A stretch of 64,000 nucleotides of DNA from Streptomyces sp. WMMC500 (GTDB lineage: Bacteria > Actinomycetota > Actinomycetes > Streptomycetales > Streptomycetaceae): NCBI RefSeq assembly GCF_027497195.1, contig NZ_CP114905.1:8224001-8288000 (forward strand), in the 5' to 3' direction. Below, one piece after another: positions 15,553 through 24,208 of the stretch. Both the position numbers and the translations under genes were made by a program. The notes below the pieces were generated by a model. That model saw nothing but the letters and a program-made list of their open reading frames with translations, ran no database searches and had not been told where the DNA came from. Numbering within the stretch: the first letter of the stretch is position 1; the number at the start of each line of letters is the position of its first letter.

Positions 15553-16041
15553 ATGGCGACACCCGACTTCATCCGCGAACTGCGCGCGACCGCCGGCCAG
15601 CAACTGCTCTTCCTCCCCGGCGTCAGCGCCGTCGTCGTCGACGACGGCCGGGTGCTGCTCCACCGGCGCGCCGACACCGGGCGGTGGTCGATCATCGGCG
15701 GCATCCCGGAGCCCGGCGAGCAGCCCGCGCAGACCGCCGTGCGCGAGGTGTACGAGGAGGCGGGGGTCGTGTGCACGGCGGAGCGCGTCGTGCTGGTGGA
15801 GGGGCTGGACCCGATCCAGTACCCGAACGGGGACAAGTGCCAATTCATGGACATCACACTGCGCTGCCGCGCGACGGGCGGCGAGGCCCGGGTCAACGAC
15901 GACGAGGGACTGGAGGTCGGCTGGTTCGACCCGGACGCCCTGCCCGAGGGCCTGGAGGACTTCGCCCGCCACCGGATCCGGCTGGCCCTTGCGGACGGAC
16001 CGACGTGGTTCGCGGAAGCGGCGGCTACGCCCGGCGTCTAG
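15553..16041 (+). CDS. Nudix hydrolase
   Basis: 162 aa. The Nudix box is complete: G-x5-E-x7-R-E-V-x-E-E-x-G-V from GIPEPGEQPAQTAV through REVYEEAGV. The flanking sequence VSAVVVDDGRVLLHRRADTG is typical of MutT/ADP-ribose pyrophosphatase-like members. Expected reaction: hydrolysis of a nucleoside diphosphate linked to another moiety, with Mg2+ bound by the box glutamates. The substrate cannot be told from sequence. It is convergent with the reductase gene after a 126-nt gap. Confidence 0.92.
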   Translation: MATPDFIRELRATAGQQLLFLPGVSAVVVDDGRVLLHRRADTGRWSIIGGIPEPGEQPAQTAVREVYEEAGVVCTAERVVLVEGLDPIQYPNGDKCQFMDITLRCRATGGEARVNDDEGLEVGWFDPDALPEGLEDFARHRIRLALADGPTWFAEAAATPGV

Positions 16042-16167
16042 CGGCGGCGGGCCGGCGCGGAGTGCCGGGGCGCGTACGGGACGTACCACCGAAAGCGCTT
16101 CCGCGCGCCGCGTCCGCCGGACCGCGCCCGCCGTCGCCCCGGGCCTCCGGGCCGCGCCGTGCCCCTC

Positions 16168-17190
16168 TCAGCCGCTCTTCGTCGCCGCCGTCAGCTCCGC
16201 CAGCAGGTCCGCGCCGCTCCACCGGCGCATCTCGCCCGAGCGCCGGGACTCCGCCTGCAGGACCAGCTCCATCAGCCGGGAGTTCGCCGGTGTGCGCATC
16301 CCGTGGCGCCCCGCCAGCACCGCCACCTCGCCCTGCAGCGTGTCGATCTCCGTGGGGCGGCCCCGCTTCAGGTCGTCCCACATCGACGAGCGGGCCTGGT
16401 CGTCCACGCGCAGGGTCGCCGCCGCCAGGCGGCGGAAGAGCCAGTCGGGCAGGCGCAGCACCAGCGGCATGAGGCCGGGCGGCACCGGGCCGAGGCGGGC
16501 GGGGGCCAGGTTCGCCGCGCGGAACGCCCCCAGCGCCTCGCGCTGGCACAGCGCCAGACAGGCGCGGTACGAGCGCTGGCCGAGCTGGTCCTTCAGCGGC
16601 AGCCCGGACAGCGCGTTGATCGCGTTGTTGAGGTTCATCAGCAGCTTCGCGTGCTGCACGTCGGCCATGTCGTCGCGCTGCTCCACGTCGAGCCCCGCCT
16701 GCGCCATCGCCACCACCAGCGGTGCCGAGCGCTCGCCCCCGTCGACCATCAGCACGCCCGCCGTGCCCTGGTGGAAGACGCCCGGCGCCGCCTGCACCAC
16801 GTTGTACGGGACCATGCCCGCCAGCACCGTCCGGCCGGGCAGCCCCTCGCGCAGCAGCCCCGGGTTGCGCAGCCCGTTCTGGAAGCTGACGACCGTCGCG
16901 CCGGGGGCCAGGTGGCCGGCCAGTTCGCGGGCGGCCTGCTCGGTGGCCGCGGACTTCACGGTGACCAGCACGTAGTCCGCCCCCGCGGCGGCCTCCGCCC
17001 GGGTCGCCAGGCGTACCTCGGCCGGTGCGACGCGGCGCTCCGCCCGGCCGCCGCCGGTCAGCAGGAGCCCGCGGGAGCGCAGAGCGTCCATCGCCGCCGG
17101 CCGGCCGACTAAGGTCACGTCGGCCACCTCCGCCAGCATGCCGCCCAGATGGCAGCCGATGCTGCCGGCACCGAACACGGCTATCTTCAC
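16168..17190 (-). CDS. Ketopantoate reductase (PanE/ApbA) family protein
   Basis: 340 aa from GTG 17190 behind GGGGGCGGG. The N-terminal Rossmann fold starts with VKIAVFGAGSIGCHLGGML (dinucleotide motif GAGSIG). The family segments VLVTVKSAATEQAA, TVVSFQNGLRNP and the helical C-terminal domain (KLLMNLNNAINALSG, the region of the catalytic Lys and Asn) follow. Members reduce 2-dehydropantoate with NADPH or act on related 2-oxo acids. It is not next to panB/C/D, so the true substrate is uncertain. Confidence 0.85.
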   Translation of the reverse strand: MKIAVFGAGSIGCHLGGMLAEVADVTLVGRPAAMDALRSRGLLLTGGGRAERRVAPAEVRLATRAEAAAGADYVLVTVKSAATEQAARELAGHLAPGATVVSFQNGLRNPGLLREGLPGRTVLAGMVPYNVVQAAPGVFHQGTAGVLMVDGGERSAPLVVAMAQAGLDVEQRDDMADVQHAKLLMNLNNAINALSGLPLKDQLGQRSYRACLALCQREALGAFRAANLAPARLGPVPPGLMPLVLRLPDWLFRRLAAATLRVDDQARSSMWDDLKRGRPTEIDTLQGEVAVLAGRHGMRTPANSRLMELVLQAESRRSGEMRRWSGADLLAELTAATKSG

Positions 17191-17390
17191 TTCCCGCCCC
17201 CATCTTCGTCCGGCGGCGCCTCCACGCACCGCCGACCTCCGCGGCGCACCCGGGCGCCGCCCGTACCTCCGACTGTGTTCCCCGCTCCGAGCGCTCTCAT
17301 CCGGACCACGGCCACCGGATCACCCCGGGCACACCCGGCCCCGGTCACCTCCCGAGTGGCCGGCCGCCTCCGGCGCCCCGCCCGCGGGCC

Positions 17391-17795
17391 TCACACCTTG
17401 CGGTACCCGTACGCCTCCTGCGCCGCCGCCTCCACCGCCGTCATGTCCGCCCCCGTCGACGCCGTGACCACCGCCGCCACCGCGCCCTCCACGAACGGCG
17501 CGTCCAGCAGCCGCGCCCCAGCCGGCAGCTCTCCGTCCTCCACCAGCGACTTCACCGTGAGCACCGCGCTGCCCAGATCCACCAGCAGCCCCACGCCCGC
17601 GCCGCGGTCCGCCGCCCGCGCCGCCGCCGTGATGCGGGCCGCGTCCGTGCCGAAGCCGCCGTCCGCCGTGCCGCCCGCGTGCTCGACGGTCACCGTGTCC
17701 ACGCCCGCCAGCGCCACCGTCAGCCGCGCCACGGACTCGGCCACCGCGGCGCTGTGCGAGACCAGCACGAGGCCGACCAGCGGGCCCTCAGCCAC
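17391..17795 (-). CDS. dhaM: PTS-dependent dihydroxyacetone kinase, phosphotransferase subunit DhaM
   Basis: 134 aa, a single EIIA-mannose-like domain. The phosphorylated histidine lies in LVLVSHSAAVAESVARL. The glycine-rich segments GGTADGGFGTDA and LLVDLGSAVLTVK are typical. DhaM takes phosphate from HPr and re-phosphorylates the ADP held by DhaL. Unlike the enterobacterial three-domain form, it lacks fused HPr and EI-like domains, as is usual in Gram-positives. GTG 17795 overlaps the dhaL stop by 8 nt, so translation is coupled. Confidence 0.93.
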   Translation of the reverse strand: MAEGPLVGLVLVSHSAAVAESVARLTVALAGVDTVTVEHAGGTADGGFGTDAARITAAARAADRGAGVGLLVDLGSAVLTVKSLVEDGELPAGARLLDAPFVEGAVAAVVTASTGADMTAVEAAAQEAYGYRKV

Positions 17796-18408
17796 CGGAC
17801 CCCGCCTCCGCCGTCTCGGCCAGGGCGCCGACCAGCAGCGCCGACGACGTCGCGCCCGGGTCCCGGTGCCCGATGCTGCGCTCGCCGAGGTACGAGGCGC
17901 GGCCCTTGCGCGCGCGCAGCGGAACGGTGTCCTCCGCGCCCTGTTCCGCGGCCGCGTGCGCCGCGGCGTAGCCGTCGCCGAGCGCCGCCACGGCCGGCAC
18001 CAGCGCGTCGAGCATCGTCTTGTCGCCGGGCGCGGCGCCGCCGAGCTTGGCGACCGCGCCCACCCCCTCGTCCAGCGCCTCGCGCAGCGCCGCGTCCGTG
18101 ACCTCGGCGTCGTCGCCGAGGGCCTTGCCGGTGCCGCGCAGCAGCGTGCCGTACAGCGGGCCCGAGGCACCGCCCACCTTCGAGATCAACTGCCGCCCGG
18201 CGAGCACCAGCACCGCGCCCGGGGTCTGCGGCGACTCCTCCTCCAGGGCCGCGCGTACGGCGGTGAAGCCGCGCTTCAGGTTGGCGCCGTGGTCGGCGTC
18301 GCCGATCGCCGAGTCGAGCTCGGTGAGGCGGTCGGCCTCCCGGTCGACGGCCGCCGCGGTGGTGAGCATCCAGCGGCGGAAGAATTCCGCGTCGAGCACG
18401 TGCCCCAT
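17788..18408 (-). CDS. dhaL: Dihydroxyacetone kinase ADP-binding subunit DhaL
   Basis: 206 aa, all-helical DhaL domain. The Mg-ADP binding motif DSAIGDADHGANLKRG contains the conserved aspartates. KVGGASGPLYGTLLRG, GDKTMLDAL and the basic loop RKGRASYLGERSIGHRDPGA are family signatures. It holds a tightly bound ADP and transfers phosphate from DhaM to dihydroxyacetone on DhaK. The ATG at 18408 is used; a GTG three codons later has a slightly better-spaced purine-rich site. Confidence 0.94.
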   Translation of the reverse strand: MGHVLDAEFFRRWMLTTAAAVDREADRLTELDSAIGDADHGANLKRGFTAVRAALEEESPQTPGAVLVLAGRQLISKVGGASGPLYGTLLRGTGKALGDDAEVTDAALREALDEGVGAVAKLGGAAPGDKTMLDALVPAVAALGDGYAAAHAAAEQGAEDTVPLRARKGRASYLGERSIGHRDPGATSSALLVGALAETAEAGSGG

Positions 18409-18428
18409 CCCTTCTCGTACCTGCTTCT

Positions 18429-18449
18429 CCGGACTTCCGCGAAGTCCGG
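18429..18449 (-). promoter_or_regulatory. Hairpin in the dhaK-dhaL intergenic gap
   Basis: Perfect 8-bp stem CCGGACTT / AAGTCCGG with a 5-nt loop, 20 nt before the dhaL start. In the leftward transcript it could be an attenuating or processing hairpin that lowers dhaLM relative to dhaK. This is inference. Confidence 0.4.
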
Positions 18450-18499
18450 CGACCCTGTTCCACGGACGCCGCCCGCGGCCGCCGCGAGAAGGCCCGCCC

Positions 18500-19492
18500 T
18501 CACAGCCCCCAGCGCAGCGCCGGCGTGCGCACCGGCGCGTCCCACAGCCGCAGCAGCTCCTCGTCCGCCTGGCACAGCGTGACCGAGCAGCCCGCCATGT
18601 CCAGCGACGTCACGTAGTTCCCGACGAGCGTACGGGCCACCGACACGCCCCGCTCCGTCAGTGCCCGCTGCACTTCGGCGTTGTAGCCGTACAGCTCGAT
18701 GAGCGGGGTGGCGCCCATGCCGTTGACCAGCGCCAGCACCGGGCCCGAGGGCCGCAGGTCCTCCAGCACGGCGTCGACCGACACGTCGGCGATCTCGCGC
18801 GCCGTCATCATCGGCCGCCGCTCGCGGCCCGGTTCGCCGTGGATGCCGATGCCCAGCTCCAGTTCGCCCTCCGGCAGGTCGAACGTGGGGCTGCCCTTGG
18901 ACGGCGTCGTGCAGGCGCTCAGCGCGACGCCGAAGCTGCGCGAGGACTCCACGACCTTGCGGGCCAGCGCCTCCACCCGCTCCAGCGGCGCGCCCTCGTC
19001 GGCGGCGGCTCCGGCGATCTTCTCGACGAACAGCGTCGCGCCGACGCCGCGGCGGCCCGCGGTGTACAGGCTGTCGGTCACGGCGACGTCGTCGTCCACG
19101 AGCACCTTGGCGACCTGGATGCCCTCGTCCTGGGCGAGGTCGGCGGCCATGTCGAAGTTCAGCACGTCGCCGGTGTAGTTCTTCACGATGAACAGCACGC
19201 CCCGGCCGGCGTCCACGGCCGCCGCGGCGCGCGTCATCTGGTCCGGCACGGGCGAGGTGAAGATCTCGCCGGCGCACGCGGCGTCCAGCATCCCGCGGCC
19301 GACGAAGCCGGCGTGCAGCGGCTCGTGCCCGGAGCCGCCGCCGGAGACCAGGCCGACCTTGTCGGTGACGGGCGCGTCCCGCCGCACCACCACCCGGTTC
19401 TCGACGTCCACGGTCAGGTCGGGGTGGGCGGCGGCGATGCCGCGCAGGGCGTCCGGCACCACGGTCTCCGGCACGTTGATGAGCATTCGCAT
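18500..19492 (-). CDS. dhaK: Dihydroxyacetone kinase substrate-binding subunit DhaK
   Basis: 330 aa from ATG 19492, with GGAGG 7 nt upstream. Motifs GLVSGGGSGHEPLHAGFVG (substrate pocket), GVLFIVKNYTGD and LELGIGIHGEPG are present. The last contains the histidine that forms the covalent hemiaminal with dihydroxyacetone. Together with DhaL and DhaM it makes dihydroxyacetone phosphate using phosphoenolpyruvate as the phosphate source. It is the first gene of the dhaKLM operon, which reads leftward. Confidence 0.95.
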   Translation of the reverse strand: MRMLINVPETVVPDALRGIAAAHPDLTVDVENRVVVRRDAPVTDKVGLVSGGGSGHEPLHAGFVGRGMLDAACAGEIFTSPVPDQMTRAAAAVDAGRGVLFIVKNYTGDVLNFDMAADLAQDEGIQVAKVLVDDDVAVTDSLYTAGRRGVGATLFVEKIAGAAADEGAPLERVEALARKVVESSRSFGVALSACTTPSKGSPTFDLPEGELELGIGIHGEPGRERRPMMTAREIADVSVDAVLEDLRPSGPVLALVNGMGATPLIELYGYNAEVQRALTERGVSVARTLVGNYVTSLDMAGCSVTLCQADEELLRLWDAPVRTPALRWGL

Positions 19493-19575
19493 GGGGTACC
19501 TCCGGTGGCGTTCACGCCCGGTCACGATCGTCTCTGGCTTGCCCAGTATCACGGCAGCGGCGGCCCCGGTCACTC

Positions 19576-19608
19576 CCTGCGCGGGCGTCGGAGGTACGCC
19601 CGCGCAGG
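19576..19608. promoter_or_regulatory. 13-bp perfect inverted repeat between dhaK and the methyltransferase gene
   Basis: Arms CCTGCGCGGGCGT (19576-19588) and ACGCCCGCGCAGG (19596-19608) with a 7-nt loop. It lies between divergent genes, 84 nt from dhaK and 117 nt from the methyltransferase start. It is not in a terminator position, so an operator for dhaKLM is the simplest reading. A leader-RNA hairpin is also possible. Confidence 0.45.
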
Positions 19609-19646
19609 AGGGTGCGGATGCGTCACCCGAACGGCCCTGTCCTGCC

Positions 19647-19674
19647 TTGCGCATGCGTCGCCGGCCCCTAGACT
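19647..19674 (+). promoter_or_regulatory. Candidate sigma-70-type promoter for the methyltransferase gene
   Basis: TTGCGC (19647-19652), 16-nt spacer, TAGACT (19669-19674). The start of transcription would fall near 19681, giving a leader of about 44 nt. Confidence 0.45.
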
Positions 19675-19724
19675 CTGCGGCCATCATCCGTGCCCGTTCA
19701 ACTGGCATTCACCAGGGGTGCACA

Positions 19725-20510
19725 TTGCCGCACAAGAATCTGACCGCAAACCGGACAAGCCTCACCCACCGCGTCCGCTACGCCGCCCGCCACCCCGACC
19801 GCGTCCCCCGCTACCTCGCCCGCGCCGGCCGCGACGCCTGGCTGCGGCTGCGCCACCGCGACAACCACGTCGCGTACTACCGCGCGGTGATGCGCTCCGA
19901 CTCGGCCGTGAACCCCGAGGCGGCCGTGGGCAGCAAGACCCACGACCGCTGGCTGGCGCTGGGCAAGATGCAGTTCGACTACCTCGTGGAGCACGGGCTG
20001 CGGCCCGGCGACCGCATGCTGGAGATCGGCTGCGGCAACCTGCGGGCCGGCTGGCGCTTCATCGACTACCTGGAGCGGGACCGCTACTACGGCCTCGACA
20101 TCTCCCCGGACATCCTCTTCGCCGCCCAGGACACCCTCGTGCGCCACGAGTTGCAGGACAAGCTGCCGCGCCTGACGCCCGTACGCGACCTGACGTTCGC
20201 CTTCCTGCCGGCCGCGCACTTCCGCGTCGTCCACGCCCACAGCGTCTTCTCCCACTCCCCGCCGCACGTCATCGACGAATGCCTCGCGCACGTCGGCCGG
20301 GTGCTGAGCCCCGACGGCTGGTTCGACTTCACCTTCGACCGCACGGAGACCCAGGAACACCACGTGCTGCGCGAGGACTTCTACTACCGCACCGAGACGC
20401 TGGTGGCGCTGGCCGAGAAGCACGGCCTGCGGGCGGAGTTCATGGCGGACTGGGAGAAGCTGCCGCACGGCCAGTCCAAGATCCGCGTACGCCTCCCCGC
20501 CGCCTCCTGA
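19725..20510 (+). CDS. Class I SAM-dependent methyltransferase
   Basis: 261 aa. Motif I is MLEIGCGNLRAGWRFIDYL, followed by YYGLDISPDILFAAQ (motif II, acidic ribose ligand). The post-I strand VVHAHSVFSH and DGWFDFTFDRTE follow. The start is taken as TTG 19725 because AGGGG lies 6-7 nt upstream and there is no in-frame ATG or GTG in a sensible place. An N-terminal basic helical extension of about 70 residues precedes the methyltransferase core. The acceptor substrate is unknown. Confidence 0.8.
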   Translation: MPHKNLTANRTSLTHRVRYAARHPDRVPRYLARAGRDAWLRLRHRDNHVAYYRAVMRSDSAVNPEAAVGSKTHDRWLALGKMQFDYLVEHGLRPGDRMLEIGCGNLRAGWRFIDYLERDRYYGLDISPDILFAAQDTLVRHELQDKLPRLTPVRDLTFAFLPAAHFRVVHAHSVFSHSPPHVIDECLAHVGRVLSPDGWFDFTFDRTETQEHHVLREDFYYRTETLVALAEKHGLRAEFMADWEKLPHGQSKIRVRLPAAS

Positions 20511-20529
20511 CCCGGCGACGCCCCTTCCG

Positions 20530-20562
20530 CCCGTACGCACCGGTCGAGCCCGTACGCACCGG
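20530..20562. repeat. 14-bp direct repeat, 19-bp period
   Basis: cccgtacgcaccgg occurs at 20530-20543 and 20549-20562, upstream of the MpaB-like gene. Two helical turns of spacing would fit a regulator binding one face of the DNA. No more can be said. Confidence 0.5.
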
Positions 20563-20653
20563 ACCGTGACCCGGGCGCTGGCGCGCGCCCCCGGCGGGTG
20601 ACAATGGACCCGGCGCACGGCGGGCGCCCGCGCGCCGTTGGGGAGGGGTCCGC

Positions 20654-21604
20654 ATGGCCGTGCCCGAGGGGCTCACCGGGTCCGGGAATCCCGGAGGGCC
20701 CGTGGGGGAGCCGGATCCGGGCCTGTTCGGGCCCGCCTCCGTCACCTGGCAGTTGCACAGCGACCCGGTGATGTGGATCGCCGGAGTCCGCGCGCTGTAC
20801 CTCCAGGCCCTGCACCCGCGCGCCGTCCGCGGCGTCATGCAGAACTCCGACTTCCGCGCCGACGCCTGGGGCCGGCTCCTGCGCACCGCCGCCTTCGTCG
20901 GCACCGTCACCTACGCCGCCACCCCCGCCGCGGAACGCGCCGGCGCCCGCGTCCGCGGCATCCACCGCCGGCTGCGCGCCGTCGACCCCGCCACCGGCGA
21001 CCGCTACCGCGTGGACGAGCCCGCGCTGCTGCTCTGGGTGCACTGCGCCGAGATCGACTCCTACCTCCACGTCGCCCGCCGCTCCGGCCTGACGATCCCC
21101 GACGCGTACGCCGACGCCTACATACGCGAACAGCGCACCGCCGCCCGCCTCGTCGGCCTCGACCCGGCCGCCGTCCCGGGCGACGACGCCGGCCTCGCCG
21201 CGTACTTCGAACGGGTGGCTCCCGAGCTTGCCGCCACCCCCGAATCCGGTGAGGTCGACGCCTTCCTGCGCCGCCCGCCCGTCAGCCCGATCCTCGTCCC
21301 CGCCCGCGGCCTGCTCTGGCGCCGGATCTCCGGCCTCGCGTACGCCACCCTGCCGCCGATCGCCCACCGGCTCTACGGCCGCCCCGTGCCCCCGCCCGCG
21401 GTGGTCGACCGCAGACTGCGCGCGACGGCCGCCGTCCTGCGCGCCGTCCCCGCGGGGCTGCGGTGGCGGCTGCCGCCGCGCAACATACTGAAAGCCATGG
21501 ACCGCCTCGGTCCCGCATCGCGGCCGTCGCCTTCCAAGCTCGTACGGACGGCAGCCATACTGGACGAGTCGGGGGATAAGACCACGGGTAACACCCACGA
21601 ATGA
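20654..21604 (+). CDS. MpaB-family oxygenase (DUF2236)
   Basis: 316 aa, ATG 20654 behind GGGGAGGGG. Conserved segments of the MpaB/DUF2236 family are visible: WQLHSDPVMWIAGVRALYLQ, LHPRAVRGVMQNSDF, TAAFVGTVTYA, and ALLLWVHCAEIDSYL with the histidine and acidic residues expected near the cofactor. The best-studied relatives are fungal MpaB, an oxygenase that cleaves an isoprenoid chain, and the rubber oxygenase Lcp. The substrate here is unknown. It ends 34 nt before the kinase gene and is probably co-transcribed with it. Confidence 0.85.
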   Translation: MAVPEGLTGSGNPGGPVGEPDPGLFGPASVTWQLHSDPVMWIAGVRALYLQALHPRAVRGVMQNSDFRADAWGRLLRTAAFVGTVTYAATPAAERAGARVRGIHRRLRAVDPATGDRYRVDEPALLLWVHCAEIDSYLHVARRSGLTIPDAYADAYIREQRTAARLVGLDPAAVPGDDAGLAAYFERVAPELAATPESGEVDAFLRRPPVSPILVPARGLLWRRISGLAYATLPPIAHRLYGRPVPPPAVVDRRLRATAAVLRAVPAGLRWRLPPRNILKAMDRLGPASRPSPSKLVRTAAILDESGDKTTGNTHE

Positions 21605-21638
21605 CGACGAGGCGGCGACGGCGGGGGCGGCAGCGGAG

Positions 21639-24119
21639 ATGGCGGAGACCAGGCTGATCCAGGGCCGCTACCGGCTCCTCGAACTCCTCGGCCGCGGCGG
21701 CATGGGCGAGGTCTGGCAGGCCCGCGACGAGTCGCTGGGCCGCCGCGTCGCGGTCAAGTGCCTCAAGCCCGCGGGCCCGCACCGCCAGGGGCACCCGCTC
21801 TCCACGGCGATACAGGAACGCTTCCGCCGCGAGGCCCGGGTCGCGGCGCTGCTCCAGCACCGCGGCGTCACCGTCGTGCACGACTTCGGCGAGGACGAGG
21901 GCGTGCTGTACCTCGTCATGGAGCTGCTGCAGGGCCGCAACCTCAGCCAGTTGCTGGAGGCGGCCGGGCACCGGCCGCTGCCGGTCGAGGAGATCATCGA
22001 CATCGCGGAGCAGGTCGCGGCGGCGCTCGCGTACACCCACGACCAGGGCGTGGTGCACCGGGACCTGAAGCCCGCGAACATCATGCGGCTCGGCGACGGC
22101 ACGGTGAAGATCCTCGACTTCGGCATCGCCCGCCTCGCGCACGACATCGGCTTCACCTCGCGCCTCACCGGCGCGGGGGGCATGGCCATGGGCACCCCGC
22201 ACTACATGTCTCCCGAGCAGATCTCCGGCGGCGGGGGCATCGACCACCGCAGCGACCTCTACTCGCTGGGCTGCGTCCTGTACGAACTCGCCACCGGCGT
22301 CCCGCCGTTCGACATGGACGACGCCTGGGCGATCCTCGTCGGCCACCGCGACACCCCGCCGGAGCCGCTGCGCACGCACCGCCCGGAGATCCCGGAGCCG
22401 CTGGAGCGGGTGGTCCTGGACCTGCTGGCGAAGGCCCCGGAGGACAGGCCGGCGGACGCGGCGGACCTGTCGAACCGGCTGCGGGGCAGCCGCGCGGCGG
22501 CGGAGGCGGCGGGGTCGGGACGCGGCAACGGCGCGGCGCCGGGCGGCGCCGGCAGCGGGGCGCGGAGCGGGGTCGACGAGGAGAGCCGGGAGGGCCGGGA
22601 GGGCCGGGAGAGCGGCGCGTCCCGGTTGCCGGCCTGGACGGCGGGCATGACGACGGGCGCCCGTTCCGTACGCGCGACCCGCACCACTCCGCCGCCCCGC
22701 CCCGAGGACGCGCTGCTGCGCACCTGGCCCCCCGCGAACGGCACCGCGCCCGGTACGGCCCCCGGGGGCGCCCCCGGCACGGCCCCCGGCACAATGATGC
22801 CGCCGCCCGGATGGCCGGAACGCGGCACCGGCCCCGGCGTGGCCACGCACAGCGCTCCCCACACCGGGCACCACCCCTTCTCGCACGCGCCCCCCTCCTT
22901 TCACACTCCGCCGCACTCCACCCATCCGCCGCACCCCTACGCACCCTCCGTCGCCCCGGCCCTCTCGTCCGGCGGGCCGGCCGCGCCCCAGCACGTGCTC
23001 GACGCCTTCGCCGGGCGGCACGACGCGGCCGTCAGCCTCGCCCGGCTCGGGCGGTGGGAGGAGGCCGCCGCCGCCCACCGCGCCCTGGCCGCGGAACGGG
23101 GCGCCGCGCTGGGCGGCGACCACCCCGACACCCTCGCCAGCCGGCACCAGACCGGCCTGTGCCTCGCCCGCCTCGGCCGTACCGCTGAGGCCCTGGAGGA
23201 GTTCCGTGCCGCCGCCGAGGGCAGGGAGCGGTGCCTCGGGCGGGAGCACACCGACACGCTGGCCGTACGGCAGGAGACCGCGTACGCCCTCGGCCAACTC
23301 GACCGGCACGCCGAGGCGCTGGAGGTGTACGGCGGCGTGCTCGCCGACCGCGAGCGCACCATGGGCCCCGAGCACCCCGACACCCTGCGCTGCCGCCACA
23401 ACCTCGCGTACACCCTCAGCCGCCTCGGCCGCTACGAGGAGTCCTACCGCGTCGCCGGCGAGGTCACCGCCGTCCGCACCCGCGTGCTCGGCGCCGAGCA
23501 CCCGGACACCCTCGTCAGCCGCTACGAGGTCGCGCACGCGCTCGGCAGCCTCGGCCACTGGGAGCAGGCCCTCGCGACCTACCGCGACGTCGCCACCGCC
23601 CGCGCCGCCACCCTCGGCAGCGAGCACCCCGACACCCAGGCCGCCCGCTACGAGGCGGGCATCTGCCTGGGCCGCCTCGGGCGGCACGAGGAAGCCCTCG
23701 GCCACTACGAGGCGCTGATCGCCGACCGCACCAGGACCCTCGGCACCCGCCACCCCGAAACGCTCCGCGCCCGCCACATCCGCTGCGTCACCCTCGGCCG
23801 CCTCGGCCGCTGGCACGAGGCGCTGACCGAGGCCCGCGAGGTCACCGCCGTACGCGAACGGGTCCTCGGCCCGGAGCACGCCGACACCCTCGCGGGCCGG
23901 CGCGAGACCGCCGTCGCGCTGGGCTGGCTGAGCCGCTGGGCGGAGGCGCTGACCGTCCACCGCGAGGTGGCCCGCGCCCGCGAACGCACGCTGGGCGCGG
24001 CGCACTCGGAGACCCTGTCGAGCCGCCACGACGAGGCCCACTGCCTGGAGCAACTGGGCCGCACGGCGGAAGCGGCGGAGGTGTACCGCCTGGCGGCCTC
24101 CCGCCGCGCCACGGGCTGA
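21639..24119 (+). CDS. Ser/Thr protein kinase fused to nine kinesin-light-chain-type TPRs
   Basis: 826 aa. The Hanks-type kinase domain (about 10-285) has LGRGGMGEVW, catalytic lysine VAVK (K40), HRDLKPANI (140-148), DFG (160-162) and MSPEQ. All catalytic residues are intact. A disordered Pro/Gly/Thr-rich linker (about 290-460) follows. Residues 461-826 form nine 42-residue repeats, the last truncated, each ending HPDTL-x-x-R or similar. There is no transmembrane helix or PASTA domain, so it is a cytoplasmic kinase whose TPRs probably recruit substrates or partners. The start is the ATG that begins AETRLIQGRYRLLELLG. Confidence 0.93.
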   Translation: MAETRLIQGRYRLLELLGRGGMGEVWQARDESLGRRVAVKCLKPAGPHRQGHPLSTAIQERFRREARVAALLQHRGVTVVHDFGEDEGVLYLVMELLQGRNLSQLLEAAGHRPLPVEEIIDIAEQVAAALAYTHDQGVVHRDLKPANIMRLGDGTVKILDFGIARLAHDIGFTSRLTGAGGMAMGTPHYMSPEQISGGGGIDHRSDLYSLGCVLYELATGVPPFDMDDAWAILVGHRDTPPEPLRTHRPEIPEPLERVVLDLLAKAPEDRPADAADLSNRLRGSRAAAEAAGSGRGNGAAPGGAGSGARSGVDEESREGREGRESGASRLPAWTAGMTTGARSVRATRTTPPPRPEDALLRTWPPANGTAPGTAPGGAPGTAPGTMMPPPGWPERGTGPGVATHSAPHTGHHPFSHAPPSFHTPPHSTHPPHPYAPSVAPALSSGGPAAPQHVLDAFAGRHDAAVSLARLGRWEEAAAAHRALAAERGAALGGDHPDTLASRHQTGLCLARLGRTAEALEEFRAAAEGRERCLGREHTDTLAVRQETAYALGQLDRHAEALEVYGGVLADRERTMGPEHPDTLRCRHNLAYTLSRLGRYEESYRVAGEVTAVRTRVLGAEHPDTLVSRYEVAHALGSLGHWEQALATYRDVATARAATLGSEHPDTQAARYEAGICLGRLGRHEEALGHYEALIADRTRTLGTRHPETLRARHIRCVTLGRLGRWHEALTEAREVTAVRERVLGPEHADTLAGRRETAVALGWLSRWAEALTVHREVARARERTLGAAHSETLSSRHDEAHCLEQLGRTAEAAEVYRLAASRRATG
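23019..24116 (+). repeat. Nine 126-bp TPR-coding repeats in the kinase gene
   Basis: The protein repeat is 42 residues with consensus A-x-x-L-x-x-L-G-R-x-x-E-A-L and a terminal E-H-P-D-T-L-x-x-R. Eight are full length and the ninth is cut at 30 residues. The very regular length implies expansion by unequal crossing-over. Confidence 0.85.
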
Positions 24120-24208
24120 GCCGGGCCCCGCCCGATCTCACCCCGGTCGCCGGCCTCGGCGCGCCCGTGTCCTCTGGCCCACCGCGATCTTCCGTGTTAC
24201 CAAGAGCC

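Noticed and set aside
16091..16102. LacI-type operator gaaagcgcttcc
   Set aside because: It lies between two convergent genes where an operator makes little sense.
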